A program made the position numbers and the translations under genes. The notes under the pieces were generated by a model, which was not told the origin of the DNA, did not search any database, and saw only the letters and a program-made list of their open reading frames with translations. This document shows positions 31,521 through 42,834 of a stretch of DNA of 64,000 nt, piece by piece. The DNA lies in assembly GCF_007677725.1 (NCBI RefSeq), contig NZ_VEDF01000002.1, forward strand, positions 1-64,000, in the 5' to 3' direction. Source of the DNA: Pseudomonas sp. URMO17WK12:I11. GTDB lineage: Bacteria; Pseudomonadota; Gammaproteobacteria; Pseudomonadales; Pseudomonadaceae. Positions within the stretch are counted from its first letter, which is position 1. The number at the start of each line of letters is the position of its first letter.

Positions 31521-34352
31521 ATGGCATTGAAATCCCCCGCGTTTCGTAGAAAGTTCCCGTTGCTGGTAACCGGCGGTCTGCTGGCCCTGCAACCTCTGGC
31601 CACCTCTTACGTGGTGGCAGCCGAGCAGTTCGACTGCCAAGTGTCCGCCTCCGGTGGTTGGGACTGCAAGCCCAAGGCACCCGTGAACAACCTGCCTCCG
31701 CGCCCGGTACATGACGGTGCGGCACTTGCGTCGGGCAGCGAAGCTGCGCCCGCCGAAGCCGAAAGCGCTGACAAGCCGGTGCTGGTCACCGAGGCCAAGG
31801 GCCGCGGCCTGAAGTCGCGCAGCGAAGACTACAGCCACCTCGACTGGGTACCACGGGACAAGCTCACTGCCGCGCAGCTGGCCGAAACCGGCCCGTACTG
31901 CGGCGGTGCCTATATCGAGCCGACCCGTCCAGGCATGGCCGACAACACGCCCAAGGACGAGTCGCCCACCTACATCAACGCCAAGGTGTCCAAGTACCAG
32001 CAGGAGCAGCAGATCGCTACCCTGGCCGGTGACGTGGTCATGCGCCAGGGCAGCATGCAGGCCGAGGCCGACGAGGCCAACCTGTACCAGACCGAAAACC
32101 GCGGCGAGCTCAAGGGCAATGTGCGCATTCGCGACAACGGCTCGCTGGTCGTCGGTGACCAGGCGCAAATCCAGCTCGACACGGGCGAGGCCCAGGTCGA
32201 CAACGCCGAATACGTGATGCACAAGTCGCACATCCGCGGCAACGCCCTGTACGCCAAGCGTGGCGAAAACGCCATCATCCGCTTGAAGGACGGTACGTAC
32301 ACCACGTGCGAACCTGGCAGCAACGCCTGGCAGCTCAAGGGCAACAACATCACCTTGAACCCGGCCACCGGCTTCGGTACGGCGACCAACGTCACCCTGC
32401 GGGTCAAGGATTTCCCGGTGTTCTACACACCGTACATCTACTTCCCGATCGACGACCGTCGCCAGTCCGGTTTCCTGCCGCCGTCGTTCAGCAGCACCAG
32501 CGACACCGGCTTCATGCTGGTGACGCCGTACTACTTCAACCTGGCCCCGAACTACGACGCCACGTTGTACCCGCGCTACATGACCAAGCGCGGCATGCTG
32601 ATGGAAGGCGAGTTCCGCTACCTGACCGAAAGCAGCGAAGGTCAGTTCGGCGGTGCGTACCTCAACGACAAGAGCGACGACCGCAAAGATCAGACCGACT
32701 ACGAGAAACAGCGTTGGATGATCAACTGGCAGCACAAAGGCGGCCTGGATTCGCGCCTGCTGACCGAAGTCGACTACACCGACATCAGCGACCCGTTCTA
32801 CTTCCAGGACCTGGAAACCGACCAGCTCGGGGTCAAGAGCCAGGATATGGTCAACCAGCAAGGCGCCCTGACCTGGCGTGGCGATAGCTACACCGCCCGC
32901 TTGAACGCACAGGCGTACGAAATGGCGACCGTGTCGCAGATTACCCCGTACAACAAGCTGCCACAGATCACCCTCGACGGCGTGCTGCCGTTCCAGCCGG
33001 GTGGTCTGAACTTCGCCTACGAGACTGAAGCGGTACGCTTTGATCGCGATCTCAAAGACGATCTGGTGTTCGACAAGGATGGTAACCCCGACTTTACTGC
33101 CGGCGTGGTCCGCGATGCCAACGGCAATGTGCTTGGCGGCAAGCGTCTGGACGAGAACATCAGCGGCATCGCACGCGCCAACGGTACGCGCCTGAACTTC
33201 GCCCCTTCGATGAGCCTGCCGATGACGGCAAGCTACGGCTACATCACGCCGAAGCTCAAGTACGCCTACACGCACTACGACCTTGACCTGGATAGTCAGG
33301 GCAAGGCGCAGGCCATCGCACAGTCGGCCAATCCTGCTTATGGCAGCTACAACAGCACCCTGAACCGCGATATCCCGATCGCCTCGATCGACAGCGGCCT
33401 GTACTTCGACCGCAACACCTCGTTGTTCGGCACCAACTATCGCCAAACCCTCGAACCGCGCCTGTTCTACCTCTACGTCCCGTACAAGGACCAGAAAGAC
33501 ATTCCGCTGTTCGACTCGGGCGAAACGCTGTTCAGCTACGATTCGCTGTTCCGCGACAACCGCTTCTCCGGCACCGACCGCATCGGCGACGAGAACAAGC
33601 TGTCGCTGGGTGTGACCACCCGCTGGATCGAGGAAAACGGCTTCGAGCGGCAGAACTTCAGCATCGGCCAGGCCTACTACTTCAAGGACCGCAAGGTCCA
33701 GTTGCCAGGCATCGACTACCGCACCCGCAGCGATGCGCAGTCGGACGTGTCGCCGTACGCCCTGGTGTACAACTACTACTTCAACCGCGACTGGCGCTTC
33801 AATTCGGACTTCAACTGGGATCCGGACAGCAGCAGCACCCGTTCGGCCAGTGCGATGTTCCACTACCAGCCGGAAGACAACCCGAACAAGGTGGTCAACC
33901 TCGGTTATCGCTACCGCAACGACACCATCGCCTACGACTCCACCACCGGTACCTGGAAAGTGGGCGGCGGCGACTACGGTACGCCGGGCGATCCGAACTA
34001 CATCAAGGATTACTACAAGATCCAGCAGCACGACTTCTCGGTCATCTGGCCGATCGTGCCGCAGTGGAGCGTGATTGCACGCTGGCAGCATGACTACAAC
34101 CGTAACCGTACCCTGGAAGCCATGGGCGGTTTCGAGTACGACAACTGCTGCTGGAAGCTTCGCTTGATCAACCGTTACTGGATCGACTACGACGACTTCA
34201 GCCAGGCCACGCCACAGAACGAAAAAGGCGACCACGGCATCTTCCTGCAGATCGTGCTCAAAGGCCTCGGCGGCGTTGTGGGCAATAAAGTCGAATCGTT
34301 CCTCGACCAAGGCATTCAAGGTTATCGTACACGTGAAGACCAAGCTTATTGA
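31521..34352 (+). CDS. lptD: LPS-assembly outer-membrane protein LptD
   Basis: Beta-barrel that, with LptE, inserts LPS into the outer leaflet. It is 943 aa from the start chosen ([12 protein letters not shown]), with signal peptide and an N-terminal region longer than in E. coli. The periplasmic OstA/LptA-like domain (about 165-300, [17 protein letters not shown]) precedes the barrel, and a Cys pair lies near the C-terminus (YDNCCWKL), as needed for the disulfides. The gene opens the lptD-surA-pdxA-ksgA cluster. The last 20 nt overlap surA. Confidence 0.95.
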   Translation: MALKSPAFRRKFPLLVTGGLLALQPLATSYVVAAEQFDCQVSASGGWDCKPKAPVNNLPPRPVHDGAALASGSEAAPAEAESADKPVLVTEAKGRGLKSRSEDYSHLDWVPRDKLTAAQLAETGPYCGGAYIEPTRPGMADNTPKDESPTYINAKVSKYQQEQQIATLAGDVVMRQGSMQAEADEANLYQTENRGELKGNVRIRDNGSLVVGDQAQIQLDTGEAQVDNAEYVMHKSHIRGNALYAKRGENAIIRLKDGTYTTCEPGSNAWQLKGNNITLNPATGFGTATNVTLRVKDFPVFYTPYIYFPIDDRRQSGFLPPSFSSTSDTGFMLVTPYYFNLAPNYDATLYPRYMTKRGMLMEGEFRYLTESSEGQFGGAYLNDKSDDRKDQTDYEKQRWMINWQHKGGLDSRLLTEVDYTDISDPFYFQDLETDQLGVKSQDMVNQQGALTWRGDSYTARLNAQAYEMATVSQITPYNKLPQITLDGVLPFQPGGLNFAYETEAVRFDRDLKDDLVFDKDGNPDFTAGVVRDANGNVLGGKRLDENISGIARANGTRLNFAPSMSLPMTASYGYITPKLKYAYTHYDLDLDSQGKAQAIAQSANPAYGSYNSTLNRDIPIASIDSGLYFDRNTSLFGTNYRQTLEPRLFYLYVPYKDQKDIPLFDSGETLFSYDSLFRDNRFSGTDRIGDENKLSLGVTTRWIEENGFERQNFSIGQAYYFKDRKVQLPGIDYRTRSDAQSDVSPYALVYNYYFNRDWRFNSDFNWDPDSSSTRSASAMFHYQPEDNPNKVVNLGYRYRNDTIAYDSTTGTWKVGGGDYGTPGDPNYIKDYYKIQQHDFSVIWPIVPQWSVIARWQHDYNRNRTLEAMGGFEYDNCCWKLRLINRYWIDYDDFSQATPQNEKGDHGIFLQIVLKGLGGVVGNKVESFLDQGIQGYRTREDQAY

Positions 34353-35652
34353 TCGACTGCGCCCGGTGTTGCTGGGCGCTGCATTGCTGAGTGGCGCGGT
34401 GCATGCCGCGGTACAACCCCTCGACCGCGTGGTGGCCATCGTCGACAACGACGTGGTCATGCAGAGCCAACTGGACCAGCGCGTCCACGAGGTGCAGCAG
34501 ACCATCGCCAAGCGCGGCGGCGGCGTACCGCCGACCGGCGCACTGGAGCAGCAGGTGCTGGAACGCCTGATCGTCGAGAACCTGCAGCTGCAGATCGGCG
34601 AACGTTCGGGCATCCGCATCACCGACGAGGAACTGAACCAGGCCCTTGGCACCATTGCCCAGCGCAATGGCATGTCCCTGGAGCAGTTCCGCGCCGCCCT
34701 GTCCCGTGACGGCCTGTCGTTCGACGACGCCCGCGAGCAGGTCAAGCGCGAGATGATCATCAGCCGCGTGCGCCAGCGTCGCGTGGCCGAGCGCATTCAG
34801 GTGTCGGAGCAGGAGGTGAAGAACTTCCTCGCTTCCGACCTCGGCAAGATGCAGATGTCGGAAGACTATCGCCTGGCCAACATCCTGATCCCGACCCCGG
34901 AAGCCGCCAACTCCGACGACATTCAGAAGGCCGCGCGCAAGATCGGTGATCTCTACCAGCAACTGCGTCAGGGCGCTGACTTCGCGCAGCTGGCGATCGC
35001 CAACTCGGCGAGCGAGAACGCACTCGAAGGCGGTGAGATGGGCTGGCGTAAAGCCGCTCAGCTGCCACCTGATTTCGCCAAGATGCTCAGCAGCATGCCG
35101 GTGGGTGAAATCACCCAGCCCATCCGTATCCCCAACGGCTTCATCATCCTCAAGCTCGAGGAGAAGCGCGGTGGCGGCGAGAACGTGCTGCGTGACGAAG
35201 TCCACGTGCGTCATATCCTGATCAAACCGAGCGAGATCCGCAGCGAGGCGGCGACCGAGCAGCTGGCCGAGCGCCTGTATGAGCGCATCCAGAATGGCGA
35301 AGACTTCGCCGAACTGGCGAAAAGCTTCTCGGAAGACCCAGGTTCGGCGCTCAACGGCGGCGACCTCAATTGGGTCGACCCGAACAGCCTGGTGCCGGAG
35401 TTCCGCGAGCAAATGGCCAACGCCCAACAAGGCGTGGTGACCAAGCCGTTCAAGACCCAGTATGGCTGGCACGTCCTGGAAGTACTCGGCCGTCGCGCCA
35501 CCGACAGCACCGAGCAGGCGCGTGAACAACAAGCACTGAACGTGTTGCGCAACCGCAAGTACGACGAAGAGCTGCAGACCTGGCTGCGCCAGATCCGCGA
35601 CGAAGCCTACGTTGAAATCAAGCTGCCTGGCGCCGACCAGGCTGCACAGTGA
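34333..35652 (+). CDS. surA: Periplasmic chaperone and peptidyl-prolyl isomerase SurA
   Basis: Escorts outer-membrane proteins, including LptD. It is 439 aa with signal peptide ([24 protein letters not shown]) and an N-terminal chaperone region. Two parvulin domains follow, the first around [15 protein letters not shown] and the second around [15 protein letters not shown]. It starts at a GTG inside the end of lptD (20-nt overlap). Its stop overlaps pdxA's GTG start. Confidence 0.95.
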   Translation: MKTKLIDRLRPVLLGAALLSGAVHAAVQPLDRVVAIVDNDVVMQSQLDQRVHEVQQTIAKRGGGVPPTGALEQQVLERLIVENLQLQIGERSGIRITDEELNQALGTIAQRNGMSLEQFRAALSRDGLSFDDAREQVKREMIISRVRQRRVAERIQVSEQEVKNFLASDLGKMQMSEDYRLANILIPTPEAANSDDIQKAARKIGDLYQQLRQGADFAQLAIANSASENALEGGEMGWRKAAQLPPDFAKMLSSMPVGEITQPIRIPNGFIILKLEEKRGGGENVLRDEVHVRHILIKPSEIRSEAATEQLAERLYERIQNGEDFAELAKSFSEDPGSALNGGDLNWVDPNSLVPEFREQMANAQQGVVTKPFKTQYGWHVLEVLGRRATDSTEQAREQQALNVLRNRKYDEELQTWLRQIRDEAYVEIKLPGADQAAQ

Positions 35653-36638
35653 AGCCCCTGCGCTTCGCCGTCACCCCCGGTGAACCAGCCGGCATAGGCC
35701 CCGACCTGTGCCTGCTGCTCGCCGCAGACGCCCAGCCCCATCCCCTGATCGCCATCACCAGCCGCGACCTGCTCGCCGAGCGGGCCACGCAGCTGGGGCT
35801 GGACGTCAGCCTGCTGCCGGTCGGCCCGGGCCAGTGGCCTGATCAGCCGGCCCCTGCTGGCGGCCTGTACGTCTGGGATACCCCGCTGGCAGTGCCCGTG
35901 GTGGCCGGACAACTGGCCAGCGCCAACGCCGCATTCGTGCTGCAGACCCTGACCCGCGCCGGGCAAGGTTGCCTGGATGGCGATTTCGCCGGGATGATCA
36001 CCGCACCGGTGCACAAAGGCGTGATCAACGAAAGTGGCATCGCGTTTTCCGGCCATACCGAGTTTCTTGCCGAACTCACCGGCACCGCCCAGGTGGTGAT
36101 GATGCTGGCCACCCACGGTCTGCGCGTGGCCCTGGTGACCACGCACCTGCCGCTGCGTGACATCGCCGAAGCGATCACTGCCGAGCGCGTGGAACGCGTG
36201 ACCCGCATCCTGCATGCTGACATGCGCGACAAGTTCGGCATCGCCAATCCGCGCATCCTGGTCTGCGGCCTCAATCCGCATGCCGGGGAAGGCGGCCATC
36301 TCGGCCGCGAAGAAATCGACATCATCGAGCCGACACTGGCCCGTCTGCGCCGCGAGGGCATGGACCTGCGCGGCCCGCTGCCGGCCGATACCCTGTTTAC
36401 CCCCAAATATCTGGAGCACTGCGACGCAGTGCTGGCGATGTATCACGACCAAGGCTTGCCGGTCCTCAAGTACAAGGGTTTCGGCGCGGCCGTGAACGTG
36501 ACCTTGGGCTTGCCGATCGTCCGCACCTCGGTCGACCACGGCACCGCATTGGACCTGGCCGGCAGCGGCAAGGTCGACACCGGCAGCCTGCGCGTCGCCT
36601 TGCAAACCGCCTACCAGATGGCCGAGAACCGACCATGA
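35649..36638 (+). CDS. pdxA: 4-hydroxythreonine-4-phosphate dehydrogenase
   Basis: NAD-dependent oxidase-decarboxylase for pyridoxal phosphate synthesis. It is 329 aa. The N-terminal motif is [15 protein letters not shown]. Zinc-binding histidines are visible in FSGHTEFL, in [13 protein letters not shown] and in [12 protein letters not shown]. It starts at a GTG overlapping the surA stop (GTGA). Its own stop overlaps ksgA (ATGA). Confidence 0.95.
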   Translation: MKPLRFAVTPGEPAGIGPDLCLLLAADAQPHPLIAITSRDLLAERATQLGLDVSLLPVGPGQWPDQPAPAGGLYVWDTPLAVPVVAGQLASANAAFVLQTLTRAGQGCLDGDFAGMITAPVHKGVINESGIAFSGHTEFLAELTGTAQVVMMLATHGLRVALVTTHLPLRDIAEAITAERVERVTRILHADMRDKFGIANPRILVCGLNPHAGEGGHLGREEIDIIEPTLARLRREGMDLRGPLPADTLFTPKYLEHCDAVLAMYHDQGLPVLKYKGFGAAVNVTLGLPIVRTSVDHGTALDLAGSGKVDTGSLRVALQTAYQMAENRP

Positions 36639-37435
36639 ACGAGCACTACCAACACCGGGCGCGCAAGCGCTTCGGTCAGAACTTCCTGCACGACGCAGGC
36701 ATCATCGACCGCATTCTGCGGGCGATCAACGCCAAGGCAGGCGAACACCTGCTGGAAATCGGCCCCGGCCAGGGCGCCCTCACCGAAGGCTTGCTCGGCA
36801 GCGGCGCGCAGCTCGACGTGGTGGAGCTGGACAAGGACCTGGTGCCTATCCTGCAGCACAAGTTTGCCGGGCGCGGCAATTTCCGCCTGCACCAGGGCGA
36901 TGCGCTGAAGTTCGACTTCAACCAGCTGGAAGTGCCCGCACGCAGCCTCAAGGTGGTCGGCAACCTGCCCTACAACATTTCCACCCCGCTGATTTTTCAT
37001 CTGCTCAGCCACGCCGGCCTGATTCGCGACATGCACTTCATGCTGCAGAAGGAAGTGGTCGAGCGCATGGCTGCCGGCCCAGGCGGTGGCGACTGGGGCC
37101 GTCTATCGATCATGGTGCAGTACCACTGCCGCGTCGAACACCTGTTCAACGTCGGCCCTGGAGCCTTCAACCCACCGCCGAAGGTCGACTCGGCGATCGT
37201 GCGCCTGGTACCTCACGAGGTGCTGCCGCACCCGGCCAAGGATGCCCGCTTGCTCGAACAGGTGGTGCGCGAAGCGTTCAACCAGCGCCGCAAGACCCTG
37301 CGCAACACCCTCAAGGGCCTGCTCGACAGCGCAGCCATCGAGGCTGCCGGTGTCGATGGCAGCCTGCGCCCCGAACAGCTCGACCTGGCCGCCTTCGTGC
37401 GCCTGGCCGATCAGCTGGCCGATCAGCAAGGCTGA
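36635..37435 (+). CDS. ksgA: 16S rRNA dimethyladenosine transferase KsgA (RsmA)
   Basis: Methylates A1518 and A1519 of 16S rRNA late in 30S assembly. It is 266 aa. The N-terminal [11 protein letters not shown] and [16 protein letters not shown] (SAM loop) and NLPYNIST (target-base site) are diagnostic. It overlaps pdxA by 4 bp. A palindrome after the stop may end this message before apaG. Confidence 0.96.
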   Translation: MNEHYQHRARKRFGQNFLHDAGIIDRILRAINAKAGEHLLEIGPGQGALTEGLLGSGAQLDVVELDKDLVPILQHKFAGRGNFRLHQGDALKFDFNQLEVPARSLKVVGNLPYNISTPLIFHLLSHAGLIRDMHFMLQKEVVERMAAGPGGGDWGRLSIMVQYHCRVEHLFNVGPGAFNPPPKVDSAIVRLVPHEVLPHPAKDARLLEQVVREAFNQRRKTLRNTLKGLLDSAAIEAAGVDGSLRPEQLDLAAFVRLADQLADQQG

Positions 37436-37461
37436 CCAGCTCTGCCCTGCCTCTTCGCCTG

Positions 37462-37486
37462 AAGGCCGGATCCGCGATCCGGCCTT
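37462..37486 (+). terminator. Palindromic hairpin after ksgA
   Basis: Perfect 11-bp inverted repeat AAGGCCGGATC / GATCCGGCCTT with loop CGC, beginning 27 nt past the ksgA stop. No T-run, so it may slow rather than fully stop transcription into apaG. Confidence 0.45.
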
Positions 37487-37605
37487 CGCGCATCCCAGCC
37501 TGATACCTGGGCTGGCTATACGTCACCCAAGCCCCACACCGCTGGCCCTGCGCCCTCTCAATGGCCTAGACTGCATCATTGCGTCAGTTCGCCCAAGGCC
37601 CTTGC

Positions 37606-37986
37606 ATGTCCGACCCCCGCTATCAGATCGACGTCAGCGTCGTGACCCGTTATTTGAAAGATCAATCCGACCCCGAAAGCAGTCGCTATGCCTTCGCCTA
37701 CACCATCACCGTGCAAAACAACGGCTCGGTCAAAGCCAAGCTGTTGTCGCGCCACTGGCTGATCACCAACGGTGACGGCGAAGTCGAAGAAGTACGCGGT
37801 GCCGGCGTGGTCGGCAAGCAACCGACGATCGAGCCTGGCATGAGCCACACCTACAGCAGTGGCGCTGTGATCAGCACGCGCGTCGGCACCATGCAGGGCA
37901 GCTACGAAATGTTCGCCGAAGACGGCAAACGCTTCGAAGCCGAAATCGCCCCGTTCCGCCTCGCCGTCCCTGGGGCGCTGCACTGA
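37606..37986 (+). CDS. apaG: ApaG domain protein
   Basis: Small beta-sandwich protein of 126 aa, always found with apaH. The conserved core includes [41 protein letters not shown] and [18 protein letters not shown]. Biochemical role unsettled. Start ATG at 37606 is chosen over one 27 nt upstream. Its stop overlaps apaH by one base. Confidence 0.93.
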   Translation: MSDPRYQIDVSVVTRYLKDQSDPESSRYAFAYTITVQNNGSVKAKLLSRHWLITNGDGEVEEVRGAGVVGKQPTIEPGMSHTYSSGAVISTRVGTMQGSYEMFAEDGKRFEAEIAPFRLAVPGALH

Positions 37987-38852
37987 TGGCTACCTACGCC
38001 GTCGGTGATCTGCAAGGTTGCCTGCAGCCGCTCAAATGCCTGCTCGCCGAGGTCAACTTCGACCCGGCCGTGGACCGCCTGTGGCTGGTCGGCGACCTGG
38101 TCAATCGTGGCCCGGAATCGCTGGAAACCCTGCGTTACCTGTATTCGATCCGCCACGCCCTGGTGTGCGTATTGGGCAATCATGACCTGCACCTGCTGGC
38201 CGCCTGGCATAACGTCGAACGGCTCAAGAAAAGCGACACCCTGCGCGAAATCATCGAGGCGCCCGACGCCGATCAGCTGTTCGACTGGTTGCGCCAGCAG
38301 AAGCTGCTGCATTACGACGAACCGCGCGGCATCGCCTTGGTACATGCCGGTATCCCGCCGCAGTGGACCCTGGGCCAAGCACTCAAGCTGGCCGCCGAAG
38401 TCGAGCAGGTACTGCGCGACGACAACCGGCTGAAGCTCTATCTGGACGGCATGTACGGCAACGAGCCGAACAAGTGGAGCAAGCAGCTGAGCGGTGTCGA
38501 GCGCTTGCGCGTGATCACCAATTACTTCACGCGCATGCGCTTCTGCACCGCCACCGGCAAGCTCGACCTCAAGAGCAAGGAGGGCCTCGACAGCGCGCCC
38601 AAGGGCTACAAGCCCTGGTATGCGCACAAGGATCGCCGCTCACGCCATGTCACCATCATCTTCGGCCATTGGGCCGCACTGGAGGGCAAGGTCGACGAAC
38701 CCGGGGTCATCGCCCTCGATACCGGCTGCGTCTGGGGCGGCGCCATGACCCTGTACAACGTCGACACCGGCGCTTACCACCGCTGCGACTGCGCCGACGG
38801 CGGCAGCGTGCGCCAGCTGGCGCCAACCTCTACACTCAACGATCAGACCTGA
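37986..38852 (+). CDS. apaH: Bis(5'-nucleosyl)-tetraphosphatase (symmetrical)
   Basis: Calcineurin-like phosphatase splitting Ap4A to two ADP, and acting as an RNA decapping activity. It is 288 aa. Metal motifs are [33 protein letters not shown] and FGHWAALEG. It follows apaG with one-base overlap and is followed after 14 nt by glpE. Confidence 0.96.
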   Translation: MATYAVGDLQGCLQPLKCLLAEVNFDPAVDRLWLVGDLVNRGPESLETLRYLYSIRHALVCVLGNHDLHLLAAWHNVERLKKSDTLREIIEAPDADQLFDWLRQQKLLHYDEPRGIALVHAGIPPQWTLGQALKLAAEVEQVLRDDNRLKLYLDGMYGNEPNKWSKQLSGVERLRVITNYFTRMRFCTATGKLDLKSKEGLDSAPKGYKPWYAHKDRRSRHVTIIFGHWAALEGKVDEPGVIALDTGCVWGGAMTLYNVDTGAYHRCDCADGGSVRQLAPTSTLNDQT

Positions 38853-38866
38853 AGGAAAGCCCAGCC

Positions 38867-39196
38867 ATGAGCGAATTCAAACGCATCCCTCCCGAGCAGG
38901 CCTTGGCCTTGCGCGCGCAAGGTGCGGTGGTCGTCGACATTCGCGACCCGCAAGCCTACGCCGCCGGCCACATCACCGGGGCCCAGCACCTGGACAACCA
39001 CTCGGTGGCCGATTTCATCCGCAATGCCGACCTGGACGCGCCGACCCTGGTGGTCTGCTATCACGGCAATTCGAGCCAGAGCGCTGCAGCCTACTTGGTC
39101 GGGCAAGGGTTTTCCGACGTCTACAGCGTCGATGGCGGCTTCGAGCTATGGCGCGCCACCTACCCTGCAGAAACCGCCCAAGGGCCTGCCGAATAA
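38867..39196 (+). CDS. glpE: Thiosulfate sulfurtransferase GlpE
   Basis: Single-domain rhodanese of 109 aa. The catalytic loop is C64-Y-H-G-N-S-S, identical in pattern to E. coli GlpE. It moves sulfane sulfur from thiosulfate to cyanide or thioredoxin. Start ATG at 38867 follows GAAGGAAAG. The reading frame is open far upstream inside apaH, but only this last part is the gene. An inverted repeat AGCCCGCG / CGCGGGCT (39215-39235) follows the stop. Confidence 0.93.
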   Translation: MSEFKRIPPEQALALRAQGAVVVDIRDPQAYAAGHITGAQHLDNHSVADFIRNADLDAPTLVVCYHGNSSQSAAAYLVGQGFSDVYSVDGGFELWRATYPAETAQGPAE

Positions 39197-39284
39197 TTTT
39201 TTCATCTTGACTGCAGCCCGCGCCCCACGCGGGCTGGCACCCTACCTGACGAACGGTAGCAGGCAACTTCTTCCCCGCTCGCCC

Positions 39285-39311
39285 TTGACCTTGCAGATAA
39301 CCAACTATCCT
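39285..39311 (+). promoter_or_regulatory. Weak candidate promoter of prkA-yeaH-spoVR
   Basis: TTGACC (39285-39290), a 15-nt spacer and TATCCT (39306-39311) preceded by C, resembling a CTATNCT-type -10. In enterobacteria the homologous yeaGH is sigma-S dependent, so this is a plausible but unproven start. The 283-nt gap also holds GCCGGT-AC-ACCGGC (39341-39354) and nothing else I can assign. Confidence 0.3.
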
Positions 39312-39479
39312 TAAGCGCAGGCCATCCAAAAAAGGGGAGAGCCGGTACACCGGCGTGCGGGTCATCGGTAGCGTTCCAAGGTGTTCTGGGGGGTATACAG
39401 CAGTCGGTCCAAGCCGATTGCATGCCAGCATCAGCTGACTGATCCGGCGTCGTCTCCACGTATCGAGCGAGGTGACGTC

Positions 39480-41402
39480 ATGAGTATTTTTAGCCACTTC
39501 CAAAACCGCTTCGAATCAACGCGTCAGGAAGAACTCACGCTGCAGGAGTACCTCGAGCTGTGCAAAGAGGATCGCAGCGCCTACGCATCGGCGGCTGAGC
39601 GGCTGCTGCTCGCCATCGGTGAGCCAGAGCTGATCGACACCTCCACCAACTCCAGGCTGTCGCGAATCTTCTCCAATAAGGTGATTCGCCGGTATCCGGC
39701 CTTTGCCGACTTCCATGGCATGGAAGAGTGCATCGACCAGATCGTTTCCTACTTCCGCCACGCCGCCCAAGGCCTGGAAGAGAAGAAACAGATCCTCTAT
39801 CTGCTGGGCCCGGTAGGCGGCGGCAAGTCGTCGCTGGCCGAAAAACTCAAGCAGCTGATGGAAAAGGTGCCGTTCTACGCGATCAAGGACTCGCCAGTAT
39901 TCGAATCGCCGCTGGGTCTGTTCAACGCCACCGAAGACGGCGCCATCCTCGAAGAGGAATACGGTATTTCGCGTCGCTACCTGAACACCATCATGTCCCC
40001 GTGGGCCACCAAGCGCCTGCAGGAATTCGGCGGTGACATCAGCAAGTTCAAAGTGGTCAAGCTCTACCCTTCGATCCTCAACCAGACCGCCATCGCCAAG
40101 ACCGAGCCTGGCGACGAGAACAACCAGGACATCTCGGCCCTGGTGGGTAAGGTCGATATCCGCAAACTCGAGGAATTTCCACAAAACGACGCCGACGCCT
40201 ACAGCTATTCGGGCGCACTGTGCCGGGCCAACCAGGGCCTGATGGAATTCGTCGAGATGTTCAAGGCGCCGATCAAGGTCCTGCACCCGCTGCTCACTGC
40301 CACCCAGGAAGGTAACTACAACAGCACCGAAGGCCTGGGCGCGATCCCCTACTCCGGGATCCTGCTGGCGCACTCCAACGAATCGGAGTGGCACACCTTC
40401 CGCAACAACAAGAACAACGAGGCATTCATCGACCGGATCTACATCGTCAAGGTGCCGTACTGCCTGCGCGTCAGCGACGAAATCAAGATCTACGACAAAC
40501 TGCTGATCAACAGTTCGCTGTCCAAGGCGCACTGCGCGCCAGACACACTCAAGATGCTCGCCCAGTTCACCGTGCTGTCGCGCCTCAAGGAGCCGGAAAA
40601 CTCGAACATCTACTCCAAGATGCGCGTGTACGACGGTGAGAACCTCAAAGACACCGACCCCAAGGCCAAGTCGATCCAGGAGTATCGCGACTCAGCAGGC
40701 GTGGACGAGGGCATGAACGGCCTGTCGACCCGGTTCGCGTTCAAGATTCTGTCCAAGGTATTCAACTTCGACCCGCATGAGGTCGCCGCCAACCCGGTGC
40801 ACCTGTTGTATGTGCTCGAGCAGCAGATCGAGCAGGAACAATTCCCTGCCGAAGTGCGTGAACGCTATCTGCGCTACCTCAAGGAATACCTGGCACCGCG
40901 CTACATCGAATTCATCGGCAAGGAAATTCAAACTGCCTACCTGGAATCCTACAGCGAGTACGGCCAGAACATCTTCGACCGGTATGTGCTCTACGCTGAC
41001 TTCTGGATCCAGGATCAGGAGTACCGCGACCCGGAAACTGGCGAAATCCTCAACCGGATCGCCCTCAACGAAGAGCTCGAGAAAATCGAGAAGCCTGCAG
41101 GCATCAGCAATCCGAAGGATTTCCGCAACGAAATCGTCAACTTCGTCCTGCGTGCCCGCGCCAACAACAACGGCAAGAATCCGAGCTGGCTCAGCTATGA
41201 AAAACTGCGGGTGGTGATCGAGAAGAAAATGTTCTCCAACACCGAGGACCTGCTGCCGGTCATCAGCTTCAACGCCAAGGCCAGCAAGGAAGATCAACAG
41301 AAACACAACGACTTCGTCACGCGGATGGTGGAGCGTGGCTATACCGACAAACAGGTGCGCCTGCTGTCGGAATGGTACCTGCGGGTCAGGAAATCGCAAT
41401 AA
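39480..41402 (+). CDS. prkA: PrkA-family serine protein kinase (YeaG-like)
   Basis: AAA-domain protein kinase of 640 aa. The Walker A is LLGPVGGGKSSLAEKL (about 110-117), and the C-terminal PrkA kinase-like domain covers the last 250 residues. In E. coli and Bacillus the homologues act in starvation or sporulation. It heads the widely conserved prkA-yeaH-spoVR set. Start ATG at 39480 gives MSIFSHFQNRFESTRQ, the usual family N-terminus; the open frame upstream (to 39381) looks random. Confidence 0.93.
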   Translation: MSIFSHFQNRFESTRQEELTLQEYLELCKEDRSAYASAAERLLLAIGEPELIDTSTNSRLSRIFSNKVIRRYPAFADFHGMEECIDQIVSYFRHAAQGLEEKKQILYLLGPVGGGKSSLAEKLKQLMEKVPFYAIKDSPVFESPLGLFNATEDGAILEEEYGISRRYLNTIMSPWATKRLQEFGGDISKFKVVKLYPSILNQTAIAKTEPGDENNQDISALVGKVDIRKLEEFPQNDADAYSYSGALCRANQGLMEFVEMFKAPIKVLHPLLTATQEGNYNSTEGLGAIPYSGILLAHSNESEWHTFRNNKNNEAFIDRIYIVKVPYCLRVSDEIKIYDKLLINSSLSKAHCAPDTLKMLAQFTVLSRLKEPENSNIYSKMRVYDGENLKDTDPKAKSIQEYRDSAGVDEGMNGLSTRFAFKILSKVFNFDPHEVAANPVHLLYVLEQQIEQEQFPAEVRERYLRYLKEYLAPRYIEFIGKEIQTAYLESYSEYGQNIFDRYVLYADFWIQDQEYRDPETGEILNRIALNEELEKIEKPAGISNPKDFRNEIVNFVLRARANNNGKNPSWLSYEKLRVVIEKKMFSNTEDLLPVISFNAKASKEDQQKHNDFVTRMVERGYTDKQVRLLSEWYLRVRKSQ

Positions 41403-41562
41403 AGAGGCGAGCTACTAGCGGCAAGCCACAAGCTGTCAGCGCCGAGCTCACGCCCGGCGCCACTATCTGCAGCAGCGATGACTGCGCTTACCTGCAGCTT
41501 GAAGCTTGCCGCTTGAAGCTTATGGCCTGTGGCTTGCAGCTGCTCCAGCTACCGGAGGGACC
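41403..41562. repeat. Repeat-rich spacer between prkA and yeaH
   Basis: This 160-nt spacer has GCTTGAAGCTT twice (between 41507 and 41521) and an inverted pair, GCAAGCCACA (41422-41431) and TGTGGCTTGC (41528-41537). GCAGCT motifs run throughout. Such A/G-C-T-T-G clusters resemble degenerate intergenic repeats of P. putida. It could fold into a long stem that reduces downstream expression. Confidence 0.5.
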
Positions 41563-42834
41563 ATGAGCTACGTTATCGACCGACGCCTTAATGGCAAGAA
41601 CAAAAGTACGGTCAATCGCCAGCGCTTCTTGCGGCGTTACCGTGAACACATCAAGAAGGCCGTCGAAGAAGCTGTCAGCCGCCGCTCCATCATGGACATG
41701 GAACATGGCGAGCAGATCAGCATTCCGGGACGCGACATCGACGAACCGGTGCTGCACCATGGCCGCGGTGGCAAGCAGACCATCGTCCACCCTGGCAACA
41801 AGGAATTCACGGCGGGCGAGCATATCGCCAGGCCGCAGGGTGGCGGCGGCGGGGGCGGCCGGGGCAAAGCCGGTAATTCCGGCGATGGCATGGACAACTT
41901 CGTCTTTCAGATCACCCAGGAAGAATTCCTGGAGTTCATGTTCGAAGACCTGGAACTGCCCAACCTGGTCAAGCGTCACCTGACCGGAGCCGACACGTTC
42001 AAGACCGTGCGCGCTGGCATTGCCAACGAGGGCAACCCGTCGCGCATCAACATCGTACGCACCCTGCGTTCGGCGCATGCACGGCGTATCGCCCTGACCG
42101 GCAGCAGCCGCGCTCTGCTGCGCCAGGCCCAGAAGGAGCTGGCGCGCCTGAAGGTCGAGGAGCCAGACAACTTCAGCGACATTCAGGAAGTCGAGCAGGA
42201 GATCGAGCGGCTCAAGGCGCGGATCAACCGCCTGCCCTTCCTCGATACCTTTGACCTCAAATACAACTTGCTGGTCAAGCAACCCAATCCCAGCTCCAAG
42301 GCGGTGATGTTCTGCCTGATGGATGTGTCCGGGTCAATGACCCAGGCCACCAAGGACATCGCCAAGCGCTTCTTCATCCTGCTTTACCTGTTCCTCAAGC
42401 GAAACTACGACCGCATCGAGGTGGTTTTCATCCGCCATCACACCAGCGCCCGGGAAGTCGACGAGGAAGAGTTCTTCTACTCGCGCGAAACCGGCGGCAC
42501 CATCGTGTCCAGCGCGCTGAAGATGATGCAGGAAATCATGGCCGAACGGTACCCGGCGGCCGACTGGAACATCTACGCCGCTCAGGCCTCCGACGGCGAC
42601 AACTGGAACGACGACTCGCCGATCTGTCGCGATATCCTGGCCAAGCAGATCATGCCTCACGTGCAGTACTACACTTACGTCGAGATCACCCCCCGCGAGC
42701 ATCAGGCCTTGTGGTACGAGTACGAGCGGATCGGCGAAGCCTTCCCTGACACGTTTGCCCAGCAGCAGTTAGTCTCGGCCGGTGATATTTATCCGGTCTT
42801 CCGTGAACTCTTCCAGCGCAGGTTAGCCACATGA
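41563..42834 (+). CDS. YeaH/YhbH family protein (DUF444, VWA-like)
   Basis: A 423-aa protein of the DUF444 family that accompanies PrkA. N-terminus [20 protein letters not shown] Gly-rich stretch ([11 protein letters not shown]) is followed by a von Willebrand A-like domain whose MIDAS-type motif is DVSGSMT (about 253). Function unknown; it presumably acts with the kinase. It overlaps spoVR by 4 bp. GGAGGGACC precedes the ATG. Confidence 0.9.
   Translation: MSYVIDRRLNGKNKSTVNRQRFLRRYREHIKKAVEEAVSRRSIMDMEHGEQISIPGRDIDEPVLHHGRGGKQTIVHPGNKEFTAGEHIARPQGGGGGGGRGKAGNSGDGMDNFVFQITQEEFLEFMFEDLELPNLVKRHLTGADTFKTVRAGIANEGNPSRINIVRTLRSAHARRIALTGSSRALLRQAQKELARLKVEEPDNFSDIQEVEQEIERLKARINRLPFLDTFDLKYNLLVKQPNPSSKAVMFCLMDVSGSMTQATKDIAKRFFILLYLFLKRNYDRIEVVFIRHHTSAREVDEEEFFYSRETGGTIVSSALKMMQEIMAERYPAADWNIYAAQASDGDNWNDDSPICRDILAKQIMPHVQYYTYVEITPREHQALWYEYERIGEAFPDTFAQQQLVSAGDIYPVFRELFQRRLAT

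Noticed and set aside
31452..34796. Open frame of 1114 codons on the minus strand
   Set aside because: It is fully antisense to lptD and the start of surA, and its translation is low-complexity Val/Ala/His/Gln-rich. It reflects codon bias of the real genes.
37462..37486. Fully efficient rho-independent terminator after ksgA
   Set aside because: The stem is perfect but no T-run follows, so it is listed only as a possible weak terminator.
38363..38866. Long N-terminal extension of glpE
   Set aside because: It lies inside apaH in another frame and has no similarity to rhodaneses. The ATG at 38867 with its ribosome site gives the usual 109 aa.
39236..39250. Sigma-54 promoter (TGGCAC-like) before prkA
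   Set aside because: TGGCAC occurs but the GC of the -12 box is not at the required spacing.
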